Shown piece by piece: positions 25,802 through 35,357 of a stretch of DNA of 64,000 bases (its first letter is position 1; every line of letters starts with the position of its first letter). Source of the DNA: Streptomyces bacillaris (GTDB lineage Bacteria > Actinomycetota > Actinomycetes > Streptomycetales > Streptomycetaceae); the NCBI RefSeq assembly GCF_003268675.1, contig NZ_CP029378.1, positions 4,774,001 to 4,838,000 of the forward strand. Direction: 5' to 3'. Under the pieces are notes generated by a model that saw only the letters and a program-made list of their open reading frames with translations, was not told the DNA's origin and searched no databases. Made by a program: the position numbers and the translations under genes.

Positions 25802-25852
25802 TCTTGCCAGGCCCGCCACCGACCGCACGGGATCTTGCCGTTCTGGCAAGAT
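25802..25852. promoter_or_regulatory. Operator between methyltransferase and XRE-cupin regulator
   Basis: Perfect inverted repeat ATCTTGCC-N5-GGCAAGAT at 25832-25852, plus a partial site TCTTGCCAG at 25802-25810 about 30 bp upstream. It ends six bases before the regulator's ATG, so binding would block that gene directly. Confidence 0.75.
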
Positions 25853-25858
25853 GCACGC

Positions 25859-26581
25859 ATGAGTGGAGACGCGGACGGCAGCCAGGACAGCGGCAGTCAG
25901 GGCAGCGGCACTCAGGACACCGGCAGCCAGGACACCGGGAGCGAGAGCGGCCGAGGCGGCGGCCGGGAGAGCGGCCGGGGCAGCAGCAGCCGCGCGACGG
26001 ACGACGTGCTCGACGCGGTCGGGCCCCGGCTCCGCGCGCTGCGCCGCCGACGCGGGATCACCCTCGCGGAGCTCGCGGCGGAGACCGGGATCTCGGAGAG
26101 CACCCTCTCCCGGCTGGAGAGCGGCCGCCGCCGGGCCACCCTGGAACTGCTGCTGCCGCTGGCCCGCCGTTACGACGTCCCGCTGGACGACCTCGTCGGC
26201 GCCCCGCGCACGGGTGATCCCCGGATCCATCTGAAGCCGGTCCGGCGGTTCGGCATGATCTTCGTGCCGCTCTCCCGGCGGCCGGGCGGCATCCACGCGT
26301 TCAAGATGATCATCCCGGCCCGCCCGGAGCCGCTCGCACCCACCCCGCAGACCCACGAGGGCCATGAGTGGGTCTACGTACTCAGCGGCCGGCTCCGGCT
26401 GGTCCTCGGCGACCGCGACCTGGTCCTGCCGCCCGGGGAGGCGGCCGAGTTCGACACGTCCCTGCCGCACTGGCTGGGCAGCGCGGACGGGGGCGCGGTC
26501 GAGCTGCTCATCCTGTTCGGCCCGCACGGGATGCGGGCGCACGTACGGGCCGACCCGACCGGGCCTGATCACCGGACCTGA
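25859..26581 (+). CDS. XRE-family regulator with C-terminal cupin sensor domain
   Basis: 240 aa. A Ser/Gly/Asp/Gln repeat tail (about 1-45, units like GSQDSGSQGSG), then an HTH (LRRRRGITLAELAAETGISE, STLSRLESGRR), then a cupin barrel (about 155-230) with HEGHEWVYVLSGRLRLVLG and LPPGEAAEFDTSLPHW. Such proteins sense a small ligand in the cupin. It presumably represses itself and the divergent methyltransferase via the operator at 25832-25852. The final codons and stop are made by a 13-bp tandem repeat, so the C-terminus may vary between strains. Confidence 0.88.
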   Translation: MSGDADGSQDSGSQGSGTQDTGSQDTGSESGRGGGRESGRGSSSRATDDVLDAVGPRLRALRRRRGITLAELAAETGISESTLSRLESGRRRATLELLLPLARRYDVPLDDLVGAPRTGDPRIHLKPVRRFGMIFVPLSRRPGGIHAFKMIIPARPEPLAPTPQTHEGHEWVYVLSGRLRLVLGDRDLVLPPGEAAEFDTSLPHWLGSADGGAVELLILFGPHGMRAHVRADPTGPDHRT

Positions 26582-26607
26582 TCACCGGACCTGATCACCG
26601 GACCTGG
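26564..26607 (+). repeat. 13-bp tandem repeat, 3.3 copies
   Basis: Unit CCTGATCACCGGA at 26564-26576, 26577-26589 and 26590-26602, then a partial CCTGG. The stop codon of the cupin regulator (26579-26581) lies in the second copy. Confidence 0.9.
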
Positions 26608-26621
26608 CCAGGGGGACGCTC

Positions 26622-27352
26622 CTACTGCCAGCGGTACGGTCGGACGCTCGGGTCGTACGAGCAGGTGACCGTCGTCCCGTTGGTGGCCTTGAGGGTGCGC
26701 CCGCGGTCGGCCTTCGGGCAGAACTGGCCGTCGACGACGGGGTGGCCGTTGGAGGTGCAGGCGTACCCCTGCTTGCCGTCGGGGCAGGTGATCATCGAGC
26801 CGCCGACAGGCTTCGGCGCGGCCTTCTCGGGGCCGGGGCGGGAGCGGGGGCCTGCGTGGTGGGCACCGGCTTGGGCTTCGGCGCGGGCGGGGTGTAGGCC
26901 GGGTCGTTCTTCTGGTGCAGATAGCCGTTGAAGCTGGTCGTGCAGTCGCTGAAGTCCTCCGCGAGCTTGACGGTGACCGTGGTGGTGGCCGTGACCTTGG
27001 AACCGATCCGGGGGCTCGCGTCGCAGACGTACCAACCGTCGTGGTCCCGGGGGAGGGTGACGTCCTTGTGCTGGGCGGCGGACTTCAGGAGCGCGGTGGA
27101 TATCTCCTGGCGGACCAGCTCGGCCTGCGCCTGCTCATAGGTCTGGCTGTGCAGGGCGGGCATGAGGGGCTCGGGCGTGGGAGTGGGGGTCGGGCTGGGG
27201 CTGGGCGTCTCCGTGGCTGTCGCCGTGGTGGCGGACGGGGACGGTGTCGCCGGGGCGCCGCTCTCGGCCTGGGTGGTGGAGCCGCCCGAGCACCCGGCCA
27301 GGGTGAGCAGACCGGCGAGGGCGACGGGGGCGAGGCGGCGAGGGATCCGCAC
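26622..27352 (-). pseudogene. Frameshifted lipoprotein gene with PASTA-like region
   Basis: The N-terminal frame gives a lipoprotein signal with lipobox LTLAGC (Cys near residue 21), a Thr/Ser/Pro linker, and a domain (ALHSQTYEQAQAELVRQEI, WYVCDASPRIGSKV, VTVKLAEDFSDC) that resembles a PASTA-type fold. It then runs into a Pro/Ala stretch and ends early at 26792. A second frame takes over (APKPVGGSMITCPDGKQGY, NGHPVVDGQFCPKADRG, ending RPYRWQ) and stops at 26622. Adding one base in the C/G run near 26825-26850 joins them into about 243 aa. Either a real 1-bp deletion in a homopolymer-rich stretch or an assembly error. Confidence 0.8.
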
Positions 27353-27598
27353 GATGGTGGCACTCCGATTCAGGGGAACGGCGAACAGGGCTTACGCGTA
27401 CGGGTGTTGACCCCGGCGTCCGCCCGGCCGTGCAGTGGCTTTTGGCCCTGTTTACGCCTCGGGTGGTGGCCTGTCCAGATCTACTCCCCGGTACGGAGAA
27501 AGCCCGTAGGGGCGCCCTGCCGCCATCTCGCGTACTCAGGCGCCGGATTGAGTACGTGCGCCCTCCCGCGCGCCCGCCCGCGCCGCGAACGTAGGGAT

Positions 27599-29038
27599 AT
27601 GGGATCAGCAGTTCGTGTACTCGCCGAGGCCACCCCCGCCACCCGGGACCGCTACGTCGACCTCCTCCGGGTCGGCTCGCTCGCCGTGGTCGTGCTCGGG
27701 CACTGGATGATGGCGGCGGTCACCCCGGACGGGGTCGGCAATCTCCTCGCCGTCGTCCCCGCGCTCCAGCCGCTGACCTGGCTGCTCCAGGTCATGCCGG
27801 TGTTCTTCTTCGTCGGCGGGTTCTCCCACGCGCTGTCGTACCGCTCGCTGCTGCGCAAGCGCCCGGAGGGCTCCGCCGCCTCCGCCTCAGCCGACTCCGC
27901 CACCTCCGCCGATTCCGTCTACGCGGCGTTCCTGCGGGCCCGGCTCCAGCGGCTGCTGCGCCCCACCATGGTCTTCGTGCTGGTCTGGGGCGTGGTCGCG
28001 CTCCTCGTCCAACTTCTGGGCGGGGGCGGTGGGTTGACCGGTGTGACGCTGCGGCTGGTGACCCAGCCGCTCTGGTTCATCGGGATCTACCTGGCGATGG
28101 TGGCGTTCACCCCGCCGCTGCTGAGGCTCCACGAACGGTACGGCTGGGGCGCCTTCGCGGGGCTGGCGGGCGCGGCGGCGGCCGTGGACGTGCTGCGGTT
28201 CGCGGGCGGGGTCCCGTACGTCGAGTTCCTGAACTTCGCCTTCGTCTGGCTCGCGGTGCACCAGCTCGGCTTCCTGCGCGCCGACGGCCGCCTGGGCGCG
28301 GGCTCGGCCTCCGGTACGGGCTCTGCCTCCGGCGCGGGCCTTGCCCCCAGCACAAGGCTCCGCTCCCTCCGTTCCCTCCGCGTCCCCGCCCTGCTCGCCG
28401 GGGGCGGGCTGATCGGGGCCGTGGTCCTGGTGACGGCCGGGCCCTACCCGCTCTCCATGGTCGGGATGCCCGGCGAGAAGGTCAGCAACATGGCCCCGCC
28501 GACCCTCGCCCTGCTGGCCCACGGGCTCTGGCTGGTCGGCGCGGTCGAGCTGCTCCGCGCCCCGGCCGCCCGCCTGCTGGCCCGCCCCCGCGCCTGGCGC
28601 ACGGTGGTGGCCGCCAACGGGGTGGCGATGACCGCGTTCCTCTGGCACCTCACGGCGATGCTCGGGGTGTACGGGGCGCTGCTCGCCCTGGACGTCCCGC
28701 TCCCCGAACCGGCCACGGCCGCCTGGTGGGCCCAGACCCCACTGCGCCTGGCCGCCGCGGCTGCCCTCACCGCCGCCCTGGTCGCCGCTTTCCGCACCTT
28801 CGAGCACCCGGCGCCCCCGTCGGCCACCACCCCGGCCCCGGGCTCCGGCCCCTTGGCCGCCCTCGGTGCGACCCTCTGCCTGCTCGGCGTCCTCGGCCTC
28901 TCCATGGTCGGCCTCGGCGGCCTCCTTGAGGGCCGCACCGCCCTGCTGATCGCCATCCCGGTCTCCGCCCCGGCCGCCGTGGCGATGGCCCTGGGCGGCT
29001 GGCTCCTGGTGGAGAGGGCGGGGCGGGGGGCTCGCTAG
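27599..29038 (+). CDS. Acyltransferase family 3 membrane protein (OafA-like)
   Basis: 479 aa, about eleven spans. The conserved start of the acyltransferase-3 family is present: RDRYVDLLRVGSLAVVVLGHWMM with the catalytic His, then VMPVFFFVGGFSHALSYRS. These enzymes move acyl groups onto sugars or lipids at the membrane. The loop at about 92-107 is Ser/Ala-rich and a cytosolic stretch of Gly/Ser repeats is inserted near 245. The start at ATG 27599 is uncertain: there is no clear ribosome site, and GTG 27614 is an alternative. Confidence 0.87.
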   Translation: MGSAVRVLAEATPATRDRYVDLLRVGSLAVVVLGHWMMAAVTPDGVGNLLAVVPALQPLTWLLQVMPVFFFVGGFSHALSYRSLLRKRPEGSAASASADSATSADSVYAAFLRARLQRLLRPTMVFVLVWGVVALLVQLLGGGGGLTGVTLRLVTQPLWFIGIYLAMVAFTPPLLRLHERYGWGAFAGLAGAAAAVDVLRFAGGVPYVEFLNFAFVWLAVHQLGFLRADGRLGAGSASGTGSASGAGLAPSTRLRSLRSLRVPALLAGGGLIGAVVLVTAGPYPLSMVGMPGEKVSNMAPPTLALLAHGLWLVGAVELLRAPAARLLARPRAWRTVVAANGVAMTAFLWHLTAMLGVYGALLALDVPLPEPATAAWWAQTPLRLAAAAALTAALVAAFRTFEHPAPPSATTPAPGSGPLAALGATLCLLGVLGLSMVGLGGLLEGRTALLIAIPVSAPAAVAMALGGWLLVERAGRGAR

Positions 29039-29124
29039 GCAGGCGCCGCCCGGACCGTGCCACCGACCCCCCTCCGCCGCGCCGTACCCTGGGAGGGTCG
29101 ATCAACCCCCTGGGCAGGAGTGAA

Positions 29125-30948
29125 ATGGCCGTCAATCTGGTCAATGTCGAGCAGGTCAGCAAGGTGTACGGCACCCGTGCCCTGCTCGACGGCGTATCCC
29201 TCGGGGTCTCCGAGGGCGACCGGATCGGTGTCGTGGGCCGGAACGGGGACGGCAAGACCACCCTCATCCGGATGCTCGCCAAGCTGGAGGAGGCGGACAG
29301 CGGCCGCGTCACCCACAACGGGGGGCTGCGGCTCGGCGTGCTCACCCAGCACGACTCACTGGACCCCGAGGCCACCATCCGCCAGGAGGTCATCGGGGAC
29401 CTGGCCGACCACGAGTGGGCCGGCAGCGCCAAGATCCGGGACGTGCTCACCGGGCTCTTCGGCGGCCTCGCCCTCCCGGGCTTCGAGCACGGGCTCGACA
29501 CCGTCATCGCCCCGCTCTCCGGCGGCGAGCGCCGCCGTATCGCGCTGGCCAAGCTCCTCATCGAGGAGCAGGACCTGATCGTCCTGGACGAGCCCACCAA
29601 CCACCTCGACGTCGAGGGCATCTCCTGGCTCGCCGGCCATCTGCGCGCCCGCCGCTCCGCCCTCGTCTGCGTCACCCACGACCGGTGGTTCCTCGACCAG
29701 GTCTGCACCCGCATGTGGGACGTCCAGCGCGGCACCGTCCACGAGTACGAGGGCGGCTACAGCGACTACGTCTTCGCCCGCGCCGAGCGGGAGCGCATCG
29801 CCGCCACCGAGGAGGCCAAGCGGCAGAACCTCATGCGCAAGGAGCTGGCCTGGCTGCGCCGCGGCGCCCCCGCCCGTACCTCCAAGCCGCGCTACCGCAT
29901 CGAGGCCGCCAACGAGCTGATCGCCGACGTGCCGCCGCCGCGCGACACCAGCGAGCTGATGCGGTTCGCCAACGCCCGCCTCGGCAAGACCGTCTTCGAC
30001 CTGGAGGACGTGACCGTCCAGGCCGGGCCCAAGACCCTCCTCACCCACCTCACCTGGCAGCTCGGCCCCGGCGACCGCATCGGCCTCGTCGGCGTCAACG
30101 GCGCGGGCAAGACCTCGCTGCTCCGCGCCCTCGCCGAGGCCGCCCGCACCCAGGGCGAAGAGCAGCCCGCCGCCGGGAAGATCGTCGTCGGCAAGACCGT
30201 CCGGCTCGCCTACCTCTCCCAGGAGGTCCACGAGCTGAACCCGAACCTCCGGGTCCTGGAGGCCGTCCAGCAGGTCCGCGACCGGGTCGACCTCGGCAAG
30301 GGCCGCGAGATGACGGCCGGGCAGCTCTGCGAGAAGTTCGGCTTCACCAAGGAGAAGCAGTGGACGCCCGTCGGGGACCTCTCCGGCGGTGAGCGCCGCC
30401 GCCTCCAGATCCTGCGGCTCCTGATGGACGAGCCCAACGTCCTCTTCCTCGACGAGCCCACCAACGACCTGGACATCGAGACCCTCACCCAGCTGGAGGA
30501 CCTCCTCGACGGCTGGCCCGGGTCGATGATCGTGATCTCCCACGACCGGTTCTTCATCGAGCGCACCACCGACCGGGTCATGGCCCTCCTCGGTGACCGC
30601 GCCCTGCGGATGCTGCCGCGCGGCATCGACGAGTACCTGGAGCGCAGGCAGCGCATGGAGGAGGCGGCCACCCCCTCGGCCGCCCCCGCCCCCGCGCGTG
30701 AGGCCTCCGCCGCCCCGGCCGCCCCCGCGCTCTCCGCGCAGGAGGCCCGCGCCGCGAAGAAGGAGCTGCAGAAGGTGGAGCGGCAGCTCGACAAGATCTC
30801 GACCCGGGAGACCGCGCTGCACAAGCAGATCGCGGAGAACGCCACCGACTTCGAGAAGGTCGCCAAGCTCGACGCCGAACTCCGCGAACTCGTCACCGAG
30901 CGCGACGAGCTGGAGATGCGCTGGCTGGAGCTGGCCGAGGACGCCTGA
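29125..30948 (+). CDS. ABC-F subfamily ATPase (Uup-like)
   Basis: 607 aa soluble protein with two ABC ATPase domains and no membrane spans. Walker A motifs GRNGDGKTT (about 38) and GVNGAGKTS; signatures LSGGERRRIALA and LSGGERRRLQIL; Walker B IVLDEPTNHLDVE and LFLDEPTNDLDIE. A linker (RKELAWLRRGAPARTSKPRYR) lies between them, and a C-terminal coiled coil (about 530-600, KKELQKVERQLDKI) resembles Uup/EttA relatives. ABC-F proteins act on the ribosome. GGCAGGAG precedes the start. Confidence 0.93.
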   Translation: MAVNLVNVEQVSKVYGTRALLDGVSLGVSEGDRIGVVGRNGDGKTTLIRMLAKLEEADSGRVTHNGGLRLGVLTQHDSLDPEATIRQEVIGDLADHEWAGSAKIRDVLTGLFGGLALPGFEHGLDTVIAPLSGGERRRIALAKLLIEEQDLIVLDEPTNHLDVEGISWLAGHLRARRSALVCVTHDRWFLDQVCTRMWDVQRGTVHEYEGGYSDYVFARAERERIAATEEAKRQNLMRKELAWLRRGAPARTSKPRYRIEAANELIADVPPPRDTSELMRFANARLGKTVFDLEDVTVQAGPKTLLTHLTWQLGPGDRIGLVGVNGAGKTSLLRALAEAARTQGEEQPAAGKIVVGKTVRLAYLSQEVHELNPNLRVLEAVQQVRDRVDLGKGREMTAGQLCEKFGFTKEKQWTPVGDLSGGERRRLQILRLLMDEPNVLFLDEPTNDLDIETLTQLEDLLDGWPGSMIVISHDRFFIERTTDRVMALLGDRALRMLPRGIDEYLERRQRMEEAATPSAAPAPAREASAAPAAPALSAQEARAAKKELQKVERQLDKISTRETALHKQIAENATDFEKVAKLDAELRELVTERDELEMRWLELAEDA

Positions 30949-31252
30949 GGGTCCGCCCGGCCGGGGGCCCGACCGAGGCTTCGGCCTCGGGCGGCCCCCG
31001 GCCGTCCTCGGTGACTGTTCGTCACCTCGGTCCGGTCGTAACGAGGGCATCACGACGCGGTTCTCCCTTGGGAACAGGGCATGGACCGATCCGGTGTTCG
31101 ACGTCGGACGGGTGGTACAAAGAAGCCCCGCCCGACTGTCGTAACACCGCGGAAGCCATGCCCGATTCGCTCCTTTCCGAGGGGAATTGACCTCTTCGGA
31201 ATCGCGGGGGAGACCGGATCGGACACCGGACCGCACGAAGGGGGACGTGCTG
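30949..31252 (+). terminator. 304-bp gap with strong terminator hairpin (30958-31004)
   Basis: Arms CGGCCGGGGGCC and GGCCCCCGGCCG enclose an inner hairpin with loop CTTCGG, ending the ABC-F gene. No other gene is seen in the gap. A ribosome site AAGGGGG lies at its end for the next gene. Confidence 0.75.
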
Positions 31253-33208
31253 ATGAGCCAGCCGCCCAGCCAGCAACCGCCGCAGGGGGGCTTCGGGGCT
31301 CCGCAGGAGCCGCCGCAGGGGACTCCTCAGCCGCCGCAGCCGCAGGACCAGCCGCCGGCCGCCCCGGCCGGTCCGCCCGCCCAGCCGCCGCAGGCCCCGG
31401 CCGGCCCGCCGCAGACGCCGCCCCCGGGCGACCCGGCGTACGGCTACCCGCAGGCGCCCCCGGCCCAGCCCGGCTACGGCTACCCCCAGGCACCGGGACA
31501 GGCTCCGGGCCAGGCGCCCGGGCAGGCTCCGGGCCAGGCCCCCGGCCCGTACGGTCAGGCTCCCGGTCCCTACGGTCAGCCGCCCTCCTCCCCGTACGGC
31601 CAGCAGCCCGCCACCGGCTACGGCCAGCAGCCCGGCCCCTACGGCCAGCCCGCCCCCGGCCCCTACGGTCAGCCCACGCAGCCCGGTTACGGCTATCCGC
31701 AGCAGCAGTACCCCGGCGCGCCCGCCCCCGGCGGGTCCGGAGGCTCCGGGCCCTTCCAGGGGAAGACCGGCATCCTCGCCGCCGCGGCCGTCGCCGTGGT
31801 CCTGCTCGTCGGCGCGGGCGCCTGGTACGTGGTGAGCGACAGCGGCGACGACCCCAAGAAGCCGGTCGCGGGCCCGAGCAGCGACCCCAAGGCGCCCGAG
31901 ACGCCCAGCGCCTCCCCCACCGTGGACGAGGGCGACGGCACCGGAGGCGGCCGGGAGACCGACGACGACCTCAACGCCGGGCGCAAGCCGGGCGAGGCCA
32001 AGGTCGCCTGGCTCCAGAAGAACGACGTCGACCTGCCGCGCAACGGCGGCGAGATCTACGGCCCCTGGTACGTCGGTGACACCATGGTCACCGCCCTGTA
32101 CCGGGGAGTCTCCGGCTACTCGGTCGCCGACGGCAAGAAGAAGTGGACCGTCGACCTCCCCGCCGACATCTGCGCCACCCCCAACACGGTCGCCCCCGAC
32201 GGCAAGATCGTCATCGCCATCGAGAACGGCACCACGGACCGGTCCACCTGCTCCGTGCTGCAGATGATCGACCTCAACACCGGCAAGGCCGGCTGGAAGT
32301 CCGAGGTCAAGAAGGCCGGCGCCTTCGACCTGATCTCCGACATCGGGGTCGCGATCAGCGGGAACACGGTCACCGCCGGGCGGACCAGCTACTCCAGCGC
32401 GTACCGGGTCAGCGACGGCAAGGAGTTGTTCGGCACCCCGTCGGGCAACTGCAAGACCTTCGCCTTCGCGGGCGGCCCGAAGCTGATCGCCGCCGCCAAC
32501 TGCCGTACCAGCGACACCGACAACCCGCAGCACGAGCTGCAGGAGCTCGACCCCACCAGCGGCAAGCCCAAGTGGACCTACAAGCCGCCGCGCGGCTGGG
32601 AGATCAAGAAGGTCTACTCGGTCAGCCCGCTCGTGGTCTCGCTCGACAACAAGAAGAAGAAGCAGTGGTCGATCGCCGCGTTCACCGACAGCGGCAAGCT
32701 CCGCTCCCAGATGAGCCCGGCCAAGGGTGACACGGTCGTCGCCAACTGCGGCGGTACGTTCGCGATCTTCGGCCAGAAGCTCGAAGGGTGCACCGGGGTC
32801 GTCGCCGACGGCGACACCTTCTACATGGCCACCAAGGCCGAGGGGTCCGGCTCCGCGCGCACCAACAAGGTCGTCGCCTTCGACCTGGACACGGGCAAGC
32901 CCAAGTGGACGGCGCCCGCCCCGTCCGAGCGCGCCGTGACCCCGGTCCGGGTGGACGGCGGCAAGCTGGTGCTCTACATGGAGCCGCGGTACGACAAGCC
33001 CGGCGCCATGCTCACGCTCCCGCCGTCCGGCGGCTCCACCAGCGTCCTGCTCCAGCACCCGGAGGGGACCAACCGGATCGAGAACAGCCTCTTCGGCGGG
33101 CAGACCGTCCGGTACGAGGACGGCCGCTCCTACCTCCTGCCCCGGCGGCTCAGCGGCCGCGACGACGGGGAGATGGAGCAGGCCACGGCGCTGGTGTTCT
33201 CCAAGTGA
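31253..33208 (+). CDS. Single-span membrane protein with PQQ-like beta-propeller, copy 1
   Basis: 651 aa. A cytosolic N-terminus of about 165 residues is almost wholly Pro/Gln/Gly/Tyr (units such as PGQAPGQ and YGQQP). One span near 178-200 (GILAAAAVAVVLLVGAGAWYVV) is followed by an acidic linker and an extracellular PQQ/BamB-like propeller with recurring blade motifs (VADGKKKWTVDLP, LDPTSGKPKWTYK, FDLDTGKPKWTAP). Paired Cys (CATP, STCSVL, CKTF, NCRT) suggest disulfides. Probably a surface sensor or scaffold. Tandem paralogue follows after 61 bp. Confidence 0.85.
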   Translation: MSQPPSQQPPQGGFGAPQEPPQGTPQPPQPQDQPPAAPAGPPAQPPQAPAGPPQTPPPGDPAYGYPQAPPAQPGYGYPQAPGQAPGQAPGQAPGQAPGPYGQAPGPYGQPPSSPYGQQPATGYGQQPGPYGQPAPGPYGQPTQPGYGYPQQQYPGAPAPGGSGGSGPFQGKTGILAAAAVAVVLLVGAGAWYVVSDSGDDPKKPVAGPSSDPKAPETPSASPTVDEGDGTGGGRETDDDLNAGRKPGEAKVAWLQKNDVDLPRNGGEIYGPWYVGDTMVTALYRGVSGYSVADGKKKWTVDLPADICATPNTVAPDGKIVIAIENGTTDRSTCSVLQMIDLNTGKAGWKSEVKKAGAFDLISDIGVAISGNTVTAGRTSYSSAYRVSDGKELFGTPSGNCKTFAFAGGPKLIAAANCRTSDTDNPQHELQELDPTSGKPKWTYKPPRGWEIKKVYSVSPLVVSLDNKKKKQWSIAAFTDSGKLRSQMSPAKGDTVVANCGGTFAIFGQKLEGCTGVVADGDTFYMATKAEGSGSARTNKVVAFDLDTGKPKWTAPAPSERAVTPVRVDGGKLVLYMEPRYDKPGAMLTLPPSGGSTSVLLQHPEGTNRIENSLFGGQTVRYEDGRSYLLPRRLSGRDDGEMEQATALVFSK

Positions 33209-33269
33209 CCGCCGCCCCGACTCCGTCCGCAACCCCCACACAACTCCCGTCTCCTGAGGTACGTACGCG

Positions 33270-35324
33270 ATGACCCAGCCGCCGCAGCCCCCCAACGAGC
33301 CCCCCAACTCCGACGAGCCCCAGGGCCAGTCCCCGGGGCAGTCCTCGGACCAGTCCCAGGGCGGGTCCTCGGACCGGTCCCCGGCCCAGCCTCCGGCGGG
33401 CCCCCCGGCCGGTGCTCCCGCCGCCCCGCCCTCCGGCGGGTTCGGGGCTCCGCAGGACCCGCCGCCCGGTGGGTTCGGTGAGCCGACCCCGCCGCCCGCG
33501 GACCCCTTCACCAAGCAGCCGCCGCCCGCGGCCCCGCCCACCCCGCCGGCCGGCGGCTACGGCTCCCCGCCCACCCCGCCCGCCGGCGGCTACGGCACCC
33601 CGCAGCCCGGCTACCCCACCCCGCCGGCCCCGCAGCCCAACGGCTACGGCTACCCGCAGGCCGCCCAGCCCGGGTACGGCTACCCGCAGGGCGCCCCCGG
33701 CCAGCCGGGCGGATACCCGGGGCAGCCCGGTCAGCCCGGCTACCCGGCCCAGCCGGGCCAGCCGGGGTACCCGGGCGGCCAGCCCGGCTACGGCTACCCC
33801 ACCCAGCCGATGTACGGCGCCCCGCAGCCCGGCCCGGGCGGCGACGGCAACGGCGGCAAGAAGTTCTCCACCCAGATGCAGATCATCGTCGCCGCGGCCG
33901 TCGCCGTGGTGCTGATCATCGGCGCGGCCGTCGTCTACAGCGTCACCAAGGACGACGGAGACAAGGGCAACCAGGCGTCCACCTCGTCCGGCGCCACGGG
34001 CGAGGGCAAGGACAACGAGGGCAAGGGCGGCGAAGGCGGTCTGCCCGGCGGCACCGAGAAGGCGCCCGGCAACACCAACGCCAAGGTCGCCTTCCAGGTC
34101 CTCCAGCCGGAGGTCACCCAGGTCACCTCGGTCAAGGGCTCCTGGCTCACCGACAAGGCGTACGTGAAGTCCGGCGCCTCCGAGGTCGTCGCCTACGACC
34201 GGGACAAGGGCACCAAGCTCTGGTCCGTGCCGGTGGCCGGCGAGGTCTGCGGCGCCTCCCGCCACCTGACCAAGGACCACCGGACGGCGATCCTCTTCAA
34301 GGAGGGCAAGCCGACCGCGGAGAAGAAGTACCCGGCGTGCAACCAGGTCGGCGTGGTCGACCTGGCGGCGGGCAAGCTGCTGTGGAGCAAGTCCGTCACC
34401 TCCGCCACCGGCGGCGACCGACCCGTCCAGTTCGACGAGGTCACCATCAGCGGGACCACCGTCGCCGCGGGCGGCACCTCGGGCGGCGCGGCCTTCAAGC
34501 TGGAGGACGGCGCCGAGCTGTGGAAGCCGAAGGTCGACGGCAACCGCTGCTACGACACCGGCTACGCCGGTGGCGAGGCCCTCGCCGTGGTGCGCAAGTG
34601 CGGCTCGTACGACAGCCCGCAGCTCTCCGTCCAGATGCTGAACCCGGCGACCGGCGCACCGCTCTCCTCGTTCGACATGCCCGCGGGCGTCGACTACGCC
34701 TCGGTCGTCTCCACCAAGCCGCTGGTCGTCGCGGCCAACGTCGGTGACACCGCGGGCGACGGCAGCGGCATCTCCGACTTCTTCTCGGTCGACGCGGCCA
34801 CCGGCAAGCTGATCGTGCGGATCTCCGCCGACGCGGAGAAGTACGCGGCACGCTGCCGCACCACCGACGTCGAGAGCTGCCAGGGGCTGGCCGTCGGCAA
34901 CAACCGGCTCTACCTGCCGACCGAGGACCACGACGGAACCGGCGAGTACGGCAAGACCAACGAGATCGTCGCCTTCGACCTGGCCACCGGCAAGCTGCTG
35001 GGCGGCCGGGCGGACGCGGGCGACCGCTACTCGCTGACCCCGCTGCGGATGGACGGCACCAGCGTCATCGCGTACAAGCGGCCCCCGTACGACAAGGGCG
35101 GCCAGATCGTCTCCATCGACGGCGAGACCTTCAAGCAGACGCTGCTGATGGAGAACCCGGCCGACGAGACGGTCCGGCGGGCGGAGACCAGCTTCTCCAT
35201 CGACCACTCCGAAGTCCTCTACGGCGAGGGCCGGTTCTACCTGGCGAAGCAGCTCATCAGCGAGCGCCGCGACAGCCAGGCGGACGAGAAGCTCTACCTC
35301 TCGCTGGCCTTCCGCACCGAGTGA
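33270..35324 (+). CDS. Single-span membrane protein with PQQ-like beta-propeller, copy 2
   Basis: 684 aa with the same plan as copy 1: a disordered Pro/Gly/Gln/Tyr-rich N-terminus of about 190 residues (repeats PGQPGYPAQ, GGYGTP), one span near 206-227 (IIVAAAVAVVLIIGAAVVYSV), an acidic linker, then a propeller (YDRDKGTKLWSVPVAG, VDLAAGKLLWSK, FDLATGKLLGG). Cys pairs are again present. It ends with a strong terminator. The pair probably forms one operon. Confidence 0.85.
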   Translation: MTQPPQPPNEPPNSDEPQGQSPGQSSDQSQGGSSDRSPAQPPAGPPAGAPAAPPSGGFGAPQDPPPGGFGEPTPPPADPFTKQPPPAAPPTPPAGGYGSPPTPPAGGYGTPQPGYPTPPAPQPNGYGYPQAAQPGYGYPQGAPGQPGGYPGQPGQPGYPAQPGQPGYPGGQPGYGYPTQPMYGAPQPGPGGDGNGGKKFSTQMQIIVAAAVAVVLIIGAAVVYSVTKDDGDKGNQASTSSGATGEGKDNEGKGGEGGLPGGTEKAPGNTNAKVAFQVLQPEVTQVTSVKGSWLTDKAYVKSGASEVVAYDRDKGTKLWSVPVAGEVCGASRHLTKDHRTAILFKEGKPTAEKKYPACNQVGVVDLAAGKLLWSKSVTSATGGDRPVQFDEVTISGTTVAAGGTSGGAAFKLEDGAELWKPKVDGNRCYDTGYAGGEALAVVRKCGSYDSPQLSVQMLNPATGAPLSSFDMPAGVDYASVVSTKPLVVAANVGDTAGDGSGISDFFSVDAATGKLIVRISADAEKYAARCRTTDVESCQGLAVGNNRLYLPTEDHDGTGEYGKTNEIVAFDLATGKLLGGRADAGDRYSLTPLRMDGTSVIAYKRPPYDKGGQIVSIDGETFKQTLLMENPADETVRRAETSFSIDHSEVLYGEGRFYLAKQLISERRDSQADEKLYLSLAFRTE

Positions 35325-35357
35325 CGCACCCTGCCGGGTGACACACCTGGCCCCTTC

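Noticed and set aside
31480..31700. CRISPR-like repetition
   Set aside because: Repeats are in-frame Pro/Gly/Gln codons of the propeller protein tail, without spacer structure.
31022..35207. Large minus-strand frames across the propeller genes
   Set aside because: Shadows of the two propeller genes; repetitive Gly/Arg/Val composition.
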